Positions 29,079 to 39,524 of a stretch of 64,000 nt of DNA are shown here, in pieces. Numbering within the stretch: position 1 is the first letter of the stretch; every line of letters begins with the position of its first letter. The notes beneath the pieces were generated by a model, which did no database searches, was not told the origin of the DNA, and saw only the letters and a list, made by a program, of their open reading frames with translations. The position numbers were made by a program, and so were the translations under genes. This DNA is from Bog-473 sp963783965 (GTDB taxonomy: Bacteria; Actinomycetota; Acidimicrobiia; Acidimicrobiales; RAAP-2), in the NCBI GenBank assembly GCA_963783965.1, contig CAWAPQ010000013.1, forward strand, positions 1 through 64,000, given 5' to 3'.

Positions 29079-29948
29079 CGAGGCCCCCGCGACGGTGCGG
29101 CCCAGGCCAGATGCGCCTCGACGGCCGCCCGCCACTCGGGCGCGTGCGTGAGCTGCGGCGAGTGGTACGCCCCCGCAATGACGGTCAGCCGGCCGTCGGC
29201 CACCTCGTCGGCCAGCGTCGGGCGCCTGGTCGACCAGCGGATGGTCGTGCTCCCCGACGATGACCGTCGTCGGGCAGGCGATGGAGGGGAGCTTGGCCCG
29301 CAGGGAGGCGTCGTCGTCGGCGACGTCGTCCATCAGGACGCCGCCCAGGGCCTTGACGGCGTAGGCGTCCATGCCGGCGAAGATGGCGTCCTTCTCCTTG
29401 CGCCACTCGGCCGGCGTGCGCGCCTCGATGAGGACGTCCTCGGGGCCGCCCATGCTGAGGCTGGCCGGCATGCCCCCGGCCGGGTCGAACGCGTTGATGA
29501 AGCCGTGGACGAGGGCGCGGATCTCCTCGTCGGGCGGCAGGAACGACCACGCGCTGGTGTCCATGAGGATCAGCGAGCGCACGAGGTCGGGCCGGGCCAC
29601 CACGAGGCCCATGACCACCCGTCCGCCCATGGAATGGCCCAGGAGGTCGACCGGCCCCTCGCCGACCGCCTCGAGAAGGCGGCCAGGTCGGCCGAGAGCT
29701 GCTCGATGGTGTAGCCGTCCAGGTGGCCCGTCCCGGTCGAGTGGCCGTGCCCCCGCTGGTCGAGCGTGACGACGCGCCGGTCGCGCCGCCAGCGCGTCGA
29801 CCTCGAGCGCGAAGTCGTGGGAGGACCCGGTGTAGCCGTGGCAGAGCACGAGCGTCGGCGTCCCGGCCGGGCTGCTCCCCCGCTCGGACCAAGCCAGGTC
29901 GACGCCGTTGACGTGGAAGGTCTCGGCCGGAGCCGCCGTCGGTGTCAT
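29075..29948 (-). CDS. alpha/beta-fold hydrolase
   Basis: Serine hydrolase of the alpha/beta superfamily. Seen: LVLCHGYTGSSHDFALEVDA (oxyanion region), TLDQRGHGHSTGTGHLDGY, DLLGHSMGGRVVMGLVVARP (nucleophile Ser in GHSMGG), a cap region with EIRALVHGFINAFDPAGG, TTVIVGEHDHPLVDQAP (acid) and an AGAYHSPQLTHAPEW His. About 285 residues. Surplus bases near 29785, 29690-29700, 29725, 29233 and 29180-29110. ATG at 29948; TGA overlaps the aldo/keto reductase start. Substrate not deducible. Confidence 0.85.
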
Positions 29949-30083
29949 GGCCCTTGTCTAGTTGGTCGCCCTCGTCTCGCCGTGCAGGGAACGGCGACGT
30001 TCCGACGCCGGCGGGGATCGGCGTTTCTCCAGGCAGCCCAGTGGCCCGGTGGGCCAGGGGGAGAACTGGTAGCTTCCGGCGGA

Positions 30084-30877
30084 TGGACAGCGACGAGACC
30101 CTCTACGCCACGCCCCGCAACGATCACGGACGCCGCCGCATTGCCACTTCTACCACGTGATGGACATTCCGGGGTACGGCGTGACACACGGGCGCGCAGT
30201 GGGATCTCCGCAGCAACACCCCGGCGTATCTGGGGAATGTCGACCTGGCCGGAAAGCGCGTCCTGGAGATCGGGCCGGCGTCGGGATATCTGACCTTCTG
30301 GATGGAAGCCCAAGGGGCCGAGGTGGTGTCGATCGAGCTCCCACTCGATCACTCCGTGGGACATCGTTCCCGACGTGTCGATCGACACCGCCTCGTGCGA
30401 GGGCGACGTCCGCGACGGCATCGAGCACATGCGCGACGCCTACTGGTTCGCACACGACCGCACCGGGCAGCAAGGCGAGGGTCCACTACGGGGACGTCTA
30501 TGAGCTGCCCGACGCCCTGGGTCACTTCGACTACGCCGTGATCGCCGCCGTGCTGCTTGCACGTCCGCGACCCGCTGCGGGCCGTCGAACAGTGCGCGCG
30601 GCTCGCCGACAATCTCGATCATCACCGATCGTCCACTATCGAGGACATCCCGGACGACAAGGCCATACATGGAGCTGGTTCTCGACGAAGGAAGTACACC
30701 GGTCCCGCACGTCTGGTTCAAGTTCAGCCCCGAGCTCTTCGTCCGGTTCGCCGAGGTCCTGGGATTCGACGAGAGCACGGTGACGTATCCAGCGAGCAGC
30801 TCTACGTCGCCGACGGGCCACCCAGGATCCGGGTCGATGTTCACTGTCGTCTCGACGAGAGATCCGCGTCGCCGTGA
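30084..30877 (+). CDS. class I SAM-dependent methyltransferase (frame-broken in the sequence)
   Basis: Methylates an unknown substrate. Corrected for surplus bases it reads MDSDETLYATPRTITDAAA, CHFYHVMDIPGYG, NTPAYLGNVDLAGKRVLEIG, PASGYLTFWMEAQGAEVVSI (SAM motif I plus acidic motif II: EIGPASG and SIE), DYAVIAAVLLHVRDPLRAVE (motif IV-V region), PVPHVWFKFSPELFVRFAEV and a C-terminal beta strand VDVHCRLDE. About 260 residues. At least ten doubled bases occur, some A/T or C/T doublets (for example gcat near 30138). It sits alone between divergent genes. The family is often linked to surface-sugar or lipid modification, but nothing here fixes the target. Confidence 0.7.
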
Positions 30878-30981
30878 CCTAGTGGCGGACAGCGACAGCT
30901 GAACCCTGACCGTGTCCTCGACGATCTGGCACTCACGCACCTCGCACCGTCAGGAACAGCCGGCCGGGGTCGGCCTCCCCA

Positions 30982-32251
30982 CTAGCCCGAGTCGGTCGAG
31001 AGCGACTGCACCGTCGCCGCCGGCGCGGGCGAGCTCTCGGTCTGCACCGAGGCCACCGGCGCCCCCGGTGTCGCCGACACGTTGGTGCAGGACCGGGCCT
31101 GGTTCCAGGCGGCCAGCGGCCGCGGTGGCCGCGTCGCCCGAGAGCGGCTGGGGCAGGTCGTTGACGATGACCGCCGGCCGCCACGTCACCTGGTCGATGT
31201 GCCGGCCGGTGGCCGAGATCACCAGCGAGCCGCTGGCGTTCTCGGGCGGCGAGTTGTCGTAGAAGGCGAAGTTGCCCAGGCCGTAGTCGACGTAGGCCGA
31301 GCCGAGGTAGCCGCCGCCGAGCAGCACGTGGGCGTGGGTGCCCACGATGATGTCGGCGCCCGCCTGCGACGAGCACCTGGGCCAGCGGCTCCTGCAGCGG
31401 GTTGGGGCACGCGTCGAGCTCGGTGCCCCAGTGGAGGTAGACGATCACGGTGTCGGCCGTCTTGCGGGCCGCCTCCACCGCGGCGACGAGGTCGTTCACG
31501 TCGTAGGCCGAGGCCAGGCCCGGGCTGGGTCGCGGTCGCCGTCCACGCCGTCTGCAGGTCGGAGTCGATGACCTGGGTGGCGGCGATGATGGCGATGTGC
31601 TGGCCGTTGATGGTGGTCGTGTACGGGGTGAAGGCCTGCGCCGCGTTCTGGCCGATGCCGAGGATGGTGTAGCCCGTCTGGGCCCGCGTGGTCGAGCGCC
31701 ATCTGCAGGCCCGGCGGCCCGCAGTCCTCGCCGTGGTTGTTGGCCTCGGTGATGAGGGTCACCCCGGCGCCCTTGAAGGCGCTGACGGCGGAGGCGGCGC
31801 GGAGAAGACGAACTGCTTGGACTGCGGCTGGGGCAGGTGCCGTCGGTCAGCGCGGACTCGAGGTTCACCATGGAGAGGTCGACGCCCGACGAGCAGGGCC
31901 GGCACCGTCGGCCCGAGGGCGTCGGCGGGGTCGGCGGCCAGCCGGTCGCCCAGGGTGGTGCCGGCCGGGAAGTGCACGTCCCCGCCGAAGGCGAAGGTGA
32001 CGGCCTGCCCGTCGCCCTGCCAGTCCGGGTCGAGGCGGGGGTTGCCCGGCCTGCGGCGGCGGGGCGCTGTGATGCGTGGCCCGCCCGCTGTGGCTCTGCC
32101 CCGCCGCCGTCGGGTGCCCGCCGCCGCGGCTGGCGACGCAGCGACCAGGACGAGGGCGAGCGACCACCAGAGCCCGGCCCCCCAGAAGCGGCGATTGCGC
32201 TTGACCCGCCGCGAGGTCAGCCCGGGCAGCCCGGCGGCGGCGCCGGCGCAC
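30982..32251 (-). CDS. CapA-like metallophosphatase-fold protein, secreted or membrane-anchored
   Basis: Belongs to the CapA family (poly-gamma-glutamate synthesis and related envelope proteins) with a calcineurin-like fold. Seen: basic N-terminus then hydrophobic LWWSLALVLVAASPAAA, FGGDVHFPAGTTLGDRL (metal motif D-x-H), MVNLESALTDGTC, ITEANNHGEDCG (N-H motif), GIGQNAAQAFTPYTTTINGQ, IVYLHWGTELDACPNP, and GADIIVGTHAHVLLGG (G-x-H-x-H), followed by YGLGNFAFYDN. The C-terminus is a Ser/Thr/Ala/Pro-rich tail (VSATPGAPVASVQTESSPA). About 415 residues. Many surplus bases between 31070 and 32200. No capB or capC genes nearby, so the polymer is unknown. Confidence 0.75.
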
Positions 32252-32387
32252 CTCGGGCGCGGGCGTGTGAGCGGCGGTCGGGGACGTGCGTGATCAGCAG
32301 GTCGGTCGGGGACGTGCCGGACACTCTAGGCAGCGCCGGATCGCCGCTCGGCGGCCGGCGACCGGTGCCGGCCGGCGACGCGGCGCC

Positions 32388-33552
32388 TCAGTGCGCGTGC
32401 GGCATGCAGAGATCGTCGTACTCGGCGATGACGATCTCGCCGGCGTCGGGCCCACAGGCCGGGCAGGCCGGGTCGCGGCGCACCTTGAAGGTGCGGAACG
32501 ACTCCTCGAGCGCGTCGTAGGCGAGCAGCCGCCCGATCAGCGGGTCGCCCAGGCCGAGCAGCACCTTGATGGTCTCGACGGCCTGGATCGACCCGATGAT
32601 GCCGGGCAGCACGCCCAGCACGCCCGCCTCCGAGCACGACGGCGCCAGCTCGGCCGGCGGCGGCTCGGGGATGAGGCAGCGGTAGCAGGGGCCGTTGTAG
32701 GGGTCGAAGACCGTGACCTGGCCCTCGAAGCGGAAGATCGAGCCGTGGATCACGGGGATCCGCTTGAGCAGCGAGGCGTCGTTGACGAGGTAGCGGGTCG
32801 GGAAGTTGTCGGTCCCGTCGACGATGACGTCGTAGCCGTCGATGATGTCGAGGATGTTGTCGGCGCCGAGGCGCACGTCGTAGGTGACGACGTTCACGTC
32901 GGGGTTCAGCGCCGTCAGCGTCTTCTTGGCCGAGTCGACCTTGCGGTCGCCGATGCGGTCCATGTTGTGCAGGATCTGGCGCTGCAGGTTGGACTCGTCG
33001 ACGACGTCCATGTCGATGATGCCGAGCGTCCCGACGCCGGCCGCGGCCAGGTAGAGGGCCGCCGGCGAGCCCAGGCCGCCCGCGCCGAGCAGGAGCACCT
33101 TCGAGCCGAGCAGCTTCAGCTGGCCCACCTCGCCCACCTCGGGCAGCAGGAGGTGGCGCTGGTAGCGGTTGCGCTGGGCCGGCGTCAGGGTCTGCGGCGC
33201 CGCCCAGGGGCGGTCGTCGTCCTTCCACTTGTTGAACCCGCCGATCATCGACTGCACGTCGGTGTAGCCCAGGTCGCCCATGGTCTTGGCGGCGAAGGCC
33301 GAGCGCACGCCGCCGGCGCAGTAGACGACGATCGGGGCCGTCCTTGTCGGGCAGCTTGCCCTCCACCTGGAACTCGAGGTGGCCGCGGGGCAGGTGGACG
33401 GCGTTGGGCAGGGCGCCCTGCTCGTACTCGTCGGGCTCGCGGACGTCGAGGAAGGTCACGCCGCCGCCCTCCAGCAGGGCTTGCGCGTCGGCCTGGTCCA
33501 CCTCGCGGATGGACGCCTTGGCCTCGTTCAGCAGATCTCGTGGAGTGGGCAC
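32388..33552 (-). CDS. rhodanese-ThiF/MoeB fusion, sulfur-carrier adenylyltransferase
   Basis: E1-like enzyme that adenylates the C-terminal Gly of a small ubiquitin-like sulfur carrier, fused to a sulfurtransferase domain. Seen: N-terminal rhodanese VTFLDVREPDEYEQGALPNA and VVYCAGGVRSAFAAKTMGDL with the catalytic Cys loop; then the ThiF/MoeB domain RYQRHLLLPEVGEVGQLKLL, VLLLGAGGLGSPAALYLAAA, DESNLQRQILHNMDRIG, VDGTDNFPTRYLVNDASLL, HGSIFRFEGQVTVF, and zinc Cys pairs in PCYRC and CPAC. About 387 residues. The rhodanese precedes ThiF, the reverse of the common MoeZ order. One surplus base near 33340. GTG at 33552 follows GGAGG. Likely serves thiamine, molybdopterin or cysteine synthesis. Confidence 0.88.
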
Positions 33553-33688
33553 TTTCGAACCTCCGGGTCGCACCAGGCCGTTCGTACGGCCGGCATCGAA
33601 CGGTAAAACACTACCAGCGGGGTCAACATTCCCGAGGCCTCCGGGGCACCGTCGGCCCAGCGCTGCGTCCCGGTGGGAGACTGCCGCC

Positions 33689-34332
33689 ATGGAGCTCCAC
33701 GAGGCCATCCGGCGCCGCGCCATGGTGCGGAGCTTCTCGCCCCGAGCCGGTCGACGCCGGGCGTCGTGGACCGGATCCTCGCGCGGCGCCTGCGCTCCCC
33801 CACCGCCGGGAACACCGGCGGGACGGCCTGGGTCGTCCTGGAGGGGCCCGAGCAGACCGCCGCCTACTTCGACGCCACCACCGACGAGGCGTGGCGGCGC
33901 GCGCAGCCCGGCCGTGCGGACGGGCCTGCGCCGGGCCCCGGTCGTCCTCCTCGCCTACGCCTCGCCCGAGGCCTACGTCGCCCGCTACGGCGAAGCCGAC
34001 AAGGCCGGCTCCGGGCTCGGCGCGGGCGCCGAGCCTGGCCGGTGCCCTACTGGATCGGCGACGCCGCCTTCGGGGTCATGACGGTGCTGCTCGGCGCCGT
34101 CGACGCCGGGCTCGGCGCCTGCATCCTGGGCGCCTTCCGGGGCGAGGCCGAGCTGGCCGCGAGCGCTCGGGCGTGCCCGCGGGCTGGCGACTCTTCTGCG
34201 CCGTGTGCTCGGGCCGACCCGAGGGCAGCGACCACCGCTCCGCCTCGCTCGACCGGCCCGGCCCGCGCTGCGCGACCGGATCCACCGGGGTCGTGGACGT
34301 CGGTCGCACTGCACCGCTCGGCGAGGTCGCTA
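33689..34332 (+). CDS. nitroreductase-family protein
   Basis: FMN-dependent NAD(P)H oxidoreductase. Seen: MELHEAIRRRAMVRSFSPEP (phosphate-binding Arg pair), LRSPTAGNTGGTAWVVLEGP (FMN contact), RRAPVVLLAYASPEAYVARY, VPYWIGDAAFGVMTVLLGAV, DAGLGACILGAFRGEAELAA and VPAGWRLFCAVCSG. About 205 residues. Surplus bases near 33740, 33765, 33907, 34037 and 34165 break the frame. It starts with ATG at 33689 and ends at about 34332 in the frame that reads on to TAG. Divergent from the rhodanese-ThiF gene. Substrate unknown. Confidence 0.75.
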
Positions 34333-34558
34333 GAGAGAGTCGCTCCCCAGACGCACGATGCCACGCTCGGCATCTGAGACGACGTGCCGGTCGATCCGAC
34401 TTCGACGCAACACTACGGCGCCGATGACACTAGCGTCAGCTGTTCAGTCGCCGGCCTCGGACGTCGTGCCACGACCATGCTCGCCGCGGCGAGATGGCCT
34501 CCACGCGCTGGACCGACCCGACGTCTGACGAGTGGTCCGGCCGATGTGACGACCACAG

Positions 34559-35260
34559 TTGACCGACGACACGTCAGCACCGCTGGCAGGCGTGGTCATC
34601 GGCGCCGAGTTCATCGATCGGCGGGCGCGTCGTCGGATGTTCGACGCCTTCGTGGCGGACGTGCTCGCCGATCGACGGATGCCGTCATCCTCGATGTCGG
34701 CGTGCGCGCGGAGCTCATCGATCCGCATCGGCCATGAGCTCGACTTCCTCGACGAAGTGGTGCAGCCGCATCGCCGACCAGCGGCTGATCGCACACCAGC
34801 ATTGAGGACGCGTCCGGCATGCTGCGACGCGGCCCTGCAGTCGCCGTGCCTGAGCAGCTGTCGGGTGACCAGACGTCTGCTCGGCGGTTCTGCAGCCGTT
34901 CGATTCGCCCGGGTTCGAGCTCGAGATCGAGCTCACGTCCACGTGCTCGATCGGCACGTCGCCGACCGGCCGAGCGGCACCGCGTTCCTGCCGACGTCCG
35001 CCGGTTCGCGAGAGCACGCTCACGACCTACCGGGACGGCGCGCGCATCGCCGACGCGCGCTATCTGCGGACGCCGCGTGGCCCGTCCCTCTCTGGCTGAC
35101 GGAGCGGCTGACCAGCCCGCTACGTGGCACGTCCTGGCTGCGACGTCGGCTCCGTGCTCGTCCACGGCCACACACCGGTCCCCACCGGCTCGGGCAGTCG
35201 GACCTGTTCGGCGAGCTGCGACTGCCAGTATCGACGACCTGCCGGTGCCATCACCAGGCG
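34559..35260 (+). pseudogene. heavily frame-broken gene, probably a class I methyltransferase
   Basis: No single frame is coding over this stretch, but segments in different frames join into plausible protein. At 34590-34675: VVIGAEFIDRRARRRMFDAF and VADVLADR; near 34685: AVILDVGVRAELIDP (SAM motif I-like DVG); near 34730: GHELDFLDEVVQP; near 34800: IEDASGMLRR; near 34895: PFDSPGFELE and LTSTCS, as in the FDLV-STS-IEHV segment of one methyltransferase family; then AERHRVPADVRRFARA. The tail (WPVPLWLTERLTSPLRG) is less certain. Unlike its neighbours, doublets here include A/C, A/T and T/G. I cannot tell a decayed gene from the consensus artefact seen elsewhere; methyltransferase identity is an inference. 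Bases 34333-34558 hold no recognisable gene. Confidence 0.35.
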
Positions 35261-35391
35261 CACCTGGTCGATCGTGCTCCACGCCCTGGGTCGGCCCACC
35301 AGTCGGCGCAGCGCCTGTCGGCTCGGCGATCTGCGCATCGACGGCGTCGACTCGGCACGTCACCGACGCACCGGTGCGCTCAGTCCGGCCG

Positions 35392-35941
35392 TCAGCCCTT
35401 CGACAGCACGTGCTCCGGGCCCTCCTGCCAGCGCGCCATCGCCCACAGCAGGTCGGAGAGCCGGTTGAGGTAGGCCACCACGAGCGAGCCCTCTCCGATC
35501 GGGCTCGGCCACGGCGAGGCGCTCGGCCCGGCGCACGACGGTGCGGGCCAGGTCGAGGGCGGCGGCCACGCGGTTCTCCCCCGGCACGGTGAAGTCGCTC
35601 GGCATGTCGAAGCGGGCCAGCAGGTCGTCGATGCCCGCCTCCAGCGCGGCCACCATGTCCGGCGTCACCAGGCTGGACCCCGCCTGCGAGCTTCGTGCGG
35701 TTGTCCGGGGCGGTGGCCACCTCCGCCATCAGGACGTAGAGGTCGCGGGCCAGCGTGATCAGACGGTCGTTGACCTCCGATCCCCGCCGGGGTCTCGGCC
35801 CGGGCCACGCCGATGGCGGCCTGGGCCTCGTCGACCACGCCGTTGAGCTCGATCCGCCAGGAGTCCTTGCGCACCCGCCCGCCGTAGAGCAGGCCCGGTC
35901 GTCCCGTCGTCACCCCGCTTGGTGTAGATCCGTGGCGCCAT
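35392..35941 (-). CDS. cob(I)alamin adenosyltransferase, PduO type
   Basis: Transfers the adenosyl group of ATP to reduced cobalamin, producing the cofactor of methylmalonyl-CoA mutase. Seen: MAPRIYTKRGDDGTTGLLYG (ATP-binding N-terminus), NGVVDEAQAAIGVARAE, LARDLYVLMAEVATAPDN, DFTVPGENRVAAALDLARTV and VRRAERLAV (the conserved PG-x-x-x-x-A-L-x-x-A-R segment), and C-terminal AYLNRLSDLLWAMARWQEG. About 185 residues. Surplus bases near 35905, 35780, 35683 and 35495. ATG at 35941, stop at 35392. Divergent from metH by 55 bases, so two B12-related genes may share a promoter region. Confidence 0.88.
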
Positions 35942-35996
35942 CGGGCGGGATGCTACCGGGGCCTGTTCGAGGGGGCCAGGGGGTCACCGGTATCCT

Positions 35997-38900
35997 GTGC
36001 GGGTGGTACCTCCCTCCCCGAACTCCTCGGTCGGCTCGACCCGTCCGCCTCGACCTACCTGCAGGCGCTGCGCGAGCGGGTCGTCATCTTCGACGGCGCC
36101 ATGGGGACGAACCTGCAGCTGCTCGGCCTGGGCGCCGACGACTTCGGCGGGCCCGAGCTCGAGGGCTGCAACGAGTGGCTGGTCGAGACCCGCCCCGACC
36201 TGGTGGCCCAGGTGCACCGCTCCTTCTACGAGGTCGGCTGCGACGTGGTCGAGACCGACACCTTCGGCTCGACCTCGGTCGTGCTGGCCGAGTACGGGCT
36301 GGCCGACCGCGCCCGCGAGCTGACCCGCCGGGCCGCCGAGCTGGCCTGCGCGGTGCGCGACGAGTTCTCGACGCCCGAGCGGCCGCGCTGGGTGGCCGGC
36401 TCCATGGGCCCGGGCACCAAGTTCCCCACGCTCGGGCACATCTCGTACGCCGAGTTCCGCGACGCCTACGAGGAGCAGGCGCTCGGGCTGCTGGAGGGCG
36501 GCGTCGACCTGCTGCTCGATCGAGACGCAGTTCGACATGCTGTCGATCAAGGCCGCCGTCAACGGCGCCCGGCGCGCCATGGTGGCGCTCGACCGCTACG
36601 TGCCGCTGCAGTGCCAGGTGACCATCGAGCTGACCGGCCGCATGCTGCCCGGCACCGAGATCGGCGCCGCGCTGACCGTGCTCGATGCCATGCAGGTCGA
36701 CGTGGTCGGCCTCAACTGCGCCACCGGCCCGGTCGAGATGAGCGAGGCGCTGCGCCACCTTTCGGGGGCCAGCCGCGTCCCCATCGCCTGCGTCCCGAAT
36801 GCGGGCCTCCCGTCGGTGGTCGACGGCCTCATGCACTACGACCTCACGCCCGACGAGCCTGGCCGAGCACCTGCACCGCTTCGTGACCGAGTTCGGCGTG
36901 TCCGCCATCGGCGGGTGCTGCGGGACCACGCCGGCCCACCTGGCCGCCGTGGTCGAGCGCTGCGCCGACGCCGTGCCGGCGGCGCGCACCCCCGTGCACG
37001 AGCCGTCCGCCGCCTCCATCTACACCTCGGTCCCCTTCGCCCAGGACACGTCGTTCCTGGCCGTCGGCGAGCGGACCAACGCCAACGGCTCCAAGGCCTT
37101 CCGCGAGGCCATGCTCGACGGCCGACTGGGACACCTGCGTCGGCATGGCGCGGGACCAGGTCAAGGAGGGCTCGCACCTCATCGACGTCTGCGTCGACTA
37201 CACCGGCGCCGACGGCGTGGCCGACATGACCGAGATCGCCAGCCGCTTCTGCACGCAGGCGAGCGTGCCGCTCATGGTCGACTCCACCGAGGGCCCGGTG
37301 GCCCGGGCCGCGCTGGAGTGGCTCGGCGGCCGGCCCATCCTCAACTCGGTCAACCTCGAGGAGGGCGACGAGCCCGGGCACCCGGCTCGACACGTTCCTG
37401 CGCCTCGCCCGCGAGTTCGGGGCCGCCGTCGTCTGCACCTGCATCGACGAGGAGGGCCAGGCCCGCACGGCGGAGTGGAAGCTGCGGGCGGCCCGCAACA
37501 TCCGCGACATCGCCGTCGAGCGCTACGGGCTGGCGCCCGAGGACCTGCTGTTCGACCCGCTCGCCCTGCCGCTGTCGACGGGCATGGAGGAGAGCCGCGA
37601 GGACGGGATCGAGACCATTGAGGGCATCCGGCGCGATCAAGGCGGAGCTGCCCGGCGTGTCGACCGTCCTGGGCCTGTCCAACGTGTCCTTCGGCCTCAA
37701 CCCGGCGGCCCGCCAGGTGCTCAACTCGGTCTTCCTGCACGAGTGCGTGCAGGCCGGGCCTCGACTCGGCCATCGTGCACGCCTCCAAGATCCTCCCGCT
37801 GTCCCGCATCGACGACCGGGCCAAGGAGGTCTGCCTCGACCTCATCTACAACCGCCGCACCGACGACTACGACCCGCTGCAGGAGCTCCTGGCGCTGTTC
37901 GAGGGCGTCAAGGCCGACACCGGGGCCGGCGGAGGACCACAGCGACTGGCCCGTCGACCGCCGCCTGTCCCAGCGCATCATCGACGGCAACCGCAACGGC
38001 CTGGAGGACGACCTGACCGAGGCGCTCGAGTCGGGCACGGCGGCGCTGGCCATCGTCAACGACATCCTGCTCGAGGGCATGAAGGTCGTGGGCGAGCGCT
38101 TCGCCTCGGGCGAGATGCAGCTGCCCTTCGTGCTGCAGTCGGCCGAGACCATGAAGGCCGCGGTCGCCTTCCTGGAGCCGCACATGGAGAAGTCGGACCA
38201 GGGCGGCAAGGGCACCGTGGTGCTGGCCACCGTCAAGGGCGACGTGCACGACATCGGCAAGAACCTGGTCGACATCATCCTGACCAACAACGGCTACGAG
38301 GTGGTCAACCTCGGCATCAAGATCGGCATCAACGAGATGGTCAGCGCGGTCGAGGAGCACAAGGCCGACGCCATCGGCATGAGCGGCCTGCTGGTGAAGT
38401 CGACGCTCGATCATGCGCGAGAACCTGGTCGAGCTGAACGACCGCTCCCTGTCGAACATCCCCGTCCTGCTGGGCGGGGCGGCGCTGACCCGCACCTACG
38501 TCGAGCGCGACCTGCGCGAGGTCTACGACGGCCGGCTCTTCTACGGGCGCGACGCCTTCGAGGGGCTGCGCACCATGGACCGCCTGGTCGAGCTGAAGAA
38601 GAAGGGCGAGGACGACCCGCTGTTCGGGCGCGAGATCTCCGAGAAGAACGTGCCCAGGCGCAGCCGGCTGGACGACCAGGACACCACGCCGGTGGAGGGG
38701 CAGCCCGCCCGCTCCGACGTGGCGGCGGACAACCCGCTGTTCACCCCGCCCTTCGTCGGGCAGCCGGGTCGCCGTCGGGCATCCCGATCGACGAGATCGC
38801 CGAGTACCTCAACCTGACCGCGCTGTTCCGCAACCAGTGGGGCTTCCGGCCCGAGAACGGCGAGAACGACACCGAGTTCAAGGACCGGGTGAAGGCCACG

Positions 38901-39524
38901 CTGCGCGAGCAGCTGGGCAAGGCCAAGGAGGCCGACCTGCTCGTGCCGTCGGTGGCCTACGGCCACTTCGCCGCCAACGCCGAGGGCAACGACCTCGTCA
39001 TCTGGAAGGACGAGAGCCGGTCCTCGGAGTGGATGCGCTTCACCTTCCCCCGCCAGCGCAAGGAGCCGTGGCTCTGCATCGCGGACTTCTTCCGCCCGGC
39101 CGACTCGGGCGACGAGGACTTCGCCAGCTTCATGCTCTGCACCATCGGCGCCCGGGCCTCGGAGGAGGCGGCGCGGCTGTTCGCCGAGAACCACTACCAG
39201 GAGTACCTCTTCCTGCACGGCCTCAGCGTCGAGATGGCCGAGGCCACGGCCGAGTACTGGCACCGCCGGGTGCGCGAGGAGCTCGGGTTCGCCGACGAGG
39301 ACGGGCCGACCCTGACCGGCCTGTTCCGCCAGCAGTACCGGGGCGGCCGCTACTCGTGGGGCTACCCGGCCTGCCCGGACCTGACCGACAACGCCAAAGT
39401 CGTGGAGCTGCTGGGCGGGGACCGCATCGGCGTGACGGTCAGCGAGGGGTTCCAGCTCAACCCCGAGCAGACGACCGACGCCATCATCTGCCACCACCCA
39501 GAGGCCAAGTACTTCGTCGCGTGA
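35997..39524 (+). CDS. metH: cobalamin-dependent methionine synthase
   Basis: Transfers a methyl group from methyltetrahydrofolate to homocysteine through cobalamin. Domains in order: homocysteine-binding barrel (VVIFDGAMGTNLQLLGLGAD, zinc ligands in GLNCATGP and GGCCGTTP), pterin-binding domain (LAVGERTNANGSKAFREAML, DVCVDYTGADGVADMTEIAS), B12 cap (VNDILLEGMKVVGERFASGE), B12 domain (GDVHDIGKNLVDIILTNNGY with the cobalt His, SGLLVKST), and the reactivation domain (RYSWGYPACPDL, SEGFQLNPEQTTDAIICHH). About 1165 residues, near full length. At least ten surplus bases lie between 36518 and 38780, almost all doubling a third codon base (ctcg at 36515-36518 and 38407-38410). GTG at 35997 is the likely start after reading two doublets. 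Confidence 0.93.

Noticed and set aside
32286..34427. 713-codon plus-strand frame
   Set aside because: It is antisense to the rhodanese-ThiF gene for most of its length and merges into the nitroreductase region; Asp/Val/Gly/Arg shadow composition.
35942..35996. Cobalamin riboswitch between the adenosyltransferase and metH
   Set aside because: Only 55 bases separate the two starts, too short for a cobalamin riboswitch, and no B12-box-like sequence was seen.
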